Positions 63,519 to 64,000 of a stretch of 64,000 nt of DNA are shown piece by piece; positions within the stretch are counted from its first letter, which is position 1, and every line of letters starts with the position of its first letter. The stretch comes from Udaeobacter sp963725505 (GTDB taxonomy: Bacteria; Verrucomicrobiota; Verrucomicrobiia; Chthoniobacterales; UBA10450), in the NCBI GenBank assembly GCA_963725505.1, contig CAVRYN010000006.1, positions 1 to 64,000 on the forward strand, written 5' to 3'. The position numbers and the translations under genes were made by a program. Under the pieces are notes generated by a model, which did not search any database, was not told the DNA's origin, and saw nothing but the letters and a program-made list of their open reading frames with translations.

Positions 63519-64000
63519 ATGCGACAGCTCACTGTTATACTGACCGCACTAACGGTGGCCACATTCCAAACGCACGCTGGAAGTCTCGACTGGCTTTTTG
63601 ATGCTGCTAACAACGATGCTATCGCACGCGGACAAGCCCAATTCTTGGTGTGGGATGGTGTGTCGCATCCCTTCGAAGCGAGTTTCGAGAAGGTAGACAT
63701 TGTAGACAAAGATGGGCCTTTTTATCTCTTTCATGTTGTAATCACCAGTCCAGGCGCCGGAGTAGAGCGCGATCGCAGCTCATACCTGGTGTGTTTCAAG
63801 CTGACTGAACGTGGAACCGAATTCCGTATAATTCCCGTCATTCAAAACGCTTCAGACCCGCCGACGCAAAACGAGATTGCGATAGATAAGCGTCTTAATA
63901 GATGGCCAGTTTCGCCGCCTTGGAAAGCAGGAGATGATCTACCACACCATATTAAGCCTCCTGGCTTGAACATCGTGTTAGACAAGTGTCGCGCAGAATC
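63519..64000 (+). CDS. Hypothetical secreted protein, N-terminal part (runs off window)
   Basis: Open from the ATG at 63519 to the window end (160 residues, no stop). Signal peptide MRQLTVILTALTVATFQTHA, then a mature part with beta-rich segments (ASFEKVDIVDKDGPFYLFHV, RSSYLVCFKLTERGTEFRII). The stop before the ATG is in frame two bases past 63500. No family recognised. No clear ribosome site is present. Confidence 0.55.
   Translation, partial: MRQLTVILTALTVATFQTHAGSLDWLFDAANNDAIARGQAQFLVWDGVSHPFEASFEKVDIVDKDGPFYLFHVVITSPGAGVERDRSSYLVCFKLTERGTEFRIIPVIQNASDPPTQNEIAIDKRLNRWPVSPPWKAGDDLPHHIKPPGLNIVLDKCRAE

Noticed and set aside
63470..63570. S-adenosylmethionine riboswitch-like core (TCACGAGAGG...CTGGCAACC...GGTGGCCACATTCC)
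   Set aside because: Several conserved words are present, but I could not find a matching P1 helix, and the segment overlaps the start codon and signal peptide of the 63519 ORF. A covariance-model search would decide.
1..64000. CRISPR arrays, prophage or insertion-sequence transposases
   Set aside because: No regularly spaced repeat array, integrase, or transposase ORF was seen on either strand.

Overview
The window reads as a moderately GC-rich chromosome segment of a soil or freshwater member of the Verrucomicrobia, most likely near Chthoniobacterales / 'Candidatus Udaeobacter'. The evidence is indirect: an ARC/Mpa-type ATPase next to Dop (Pup pathway, known from Actinobacteria, Nitrospirae and PVC lineages), a zinc-ribbon Ser/Thr kinase with TolB-like and TPR domains behind a divergent sigma factor, AGGAGG-type ribosome sites, and many short palindromic and inverted-repeat elements. 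No rRNA, phage, transposase or CRISPR array was seen.

Layout. (1) 1-14925, minus strand: a sugar-phosphate cluster read as histidine phosphatase, ackA, xfp, glgP, pgm, malQ, pgi, fba, gnd, zwf. It takes glycogen and maltodextrin through glucose-1-P and glucose-6-P to the oxidative pentose phosphate pathway, or through phosphoketolase and acetate kinase to acetate and ATP. (2) 15298-20015: RND efflux pump with its periplasmic adaptor and a small companion, but no outer-membrane channel gene. (3) 20037-23288: two similar runs of tiny, mostly membrane-associated ORFs around a 52-aa sigma region-4-like peptide and a HAD phosphatase. This is the least explained region. (4) 23432-26988: sensor-type kinase plus sigma factor. 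(5) 27135-32964: alcohol dehydrogenase, esterase, small membrane protein and glgX, then remnants of a second glycogen phosphorylase and a second phosphoketolase. (6) 33415-37739: tRNA-Asp, mpa, dop, vapBC. (7) 37826-59879: mostly housekeeping genes (guaA, aat, secA, mnmA, cutA, acs, tadA, a 3-methyladenine glycosylase), mixed with a DUF4242-cyclase fusion, an OsmC protein, a FAD oxidase, a Tat-exported nucleotidase, VanX and a coiled-coil membrane protein. (8) 59887-64000: a repeat-rich stretch with three decayed copies of a small repeated peptide module, a YadA-head-like surface protein, the truncated start of a paralogue, a cupin protein and a partial secreted protein.

Caution on sequence quality: pgi, malQ, xfp, the sigma factor, secA, a VOC protein, an OsmC protein, the FAD oxidase and acs all carry single-base frameshifts, several in short homopolymers. 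Because secA should be essential and the frame resumes exactly each time, most of these are probably sequencing or assembly errors. pgi also holds two imperfect direct duplications; removing them plus one inserted base restores exactly 548 codons. Frameshifted genes are given as one full-length feature.
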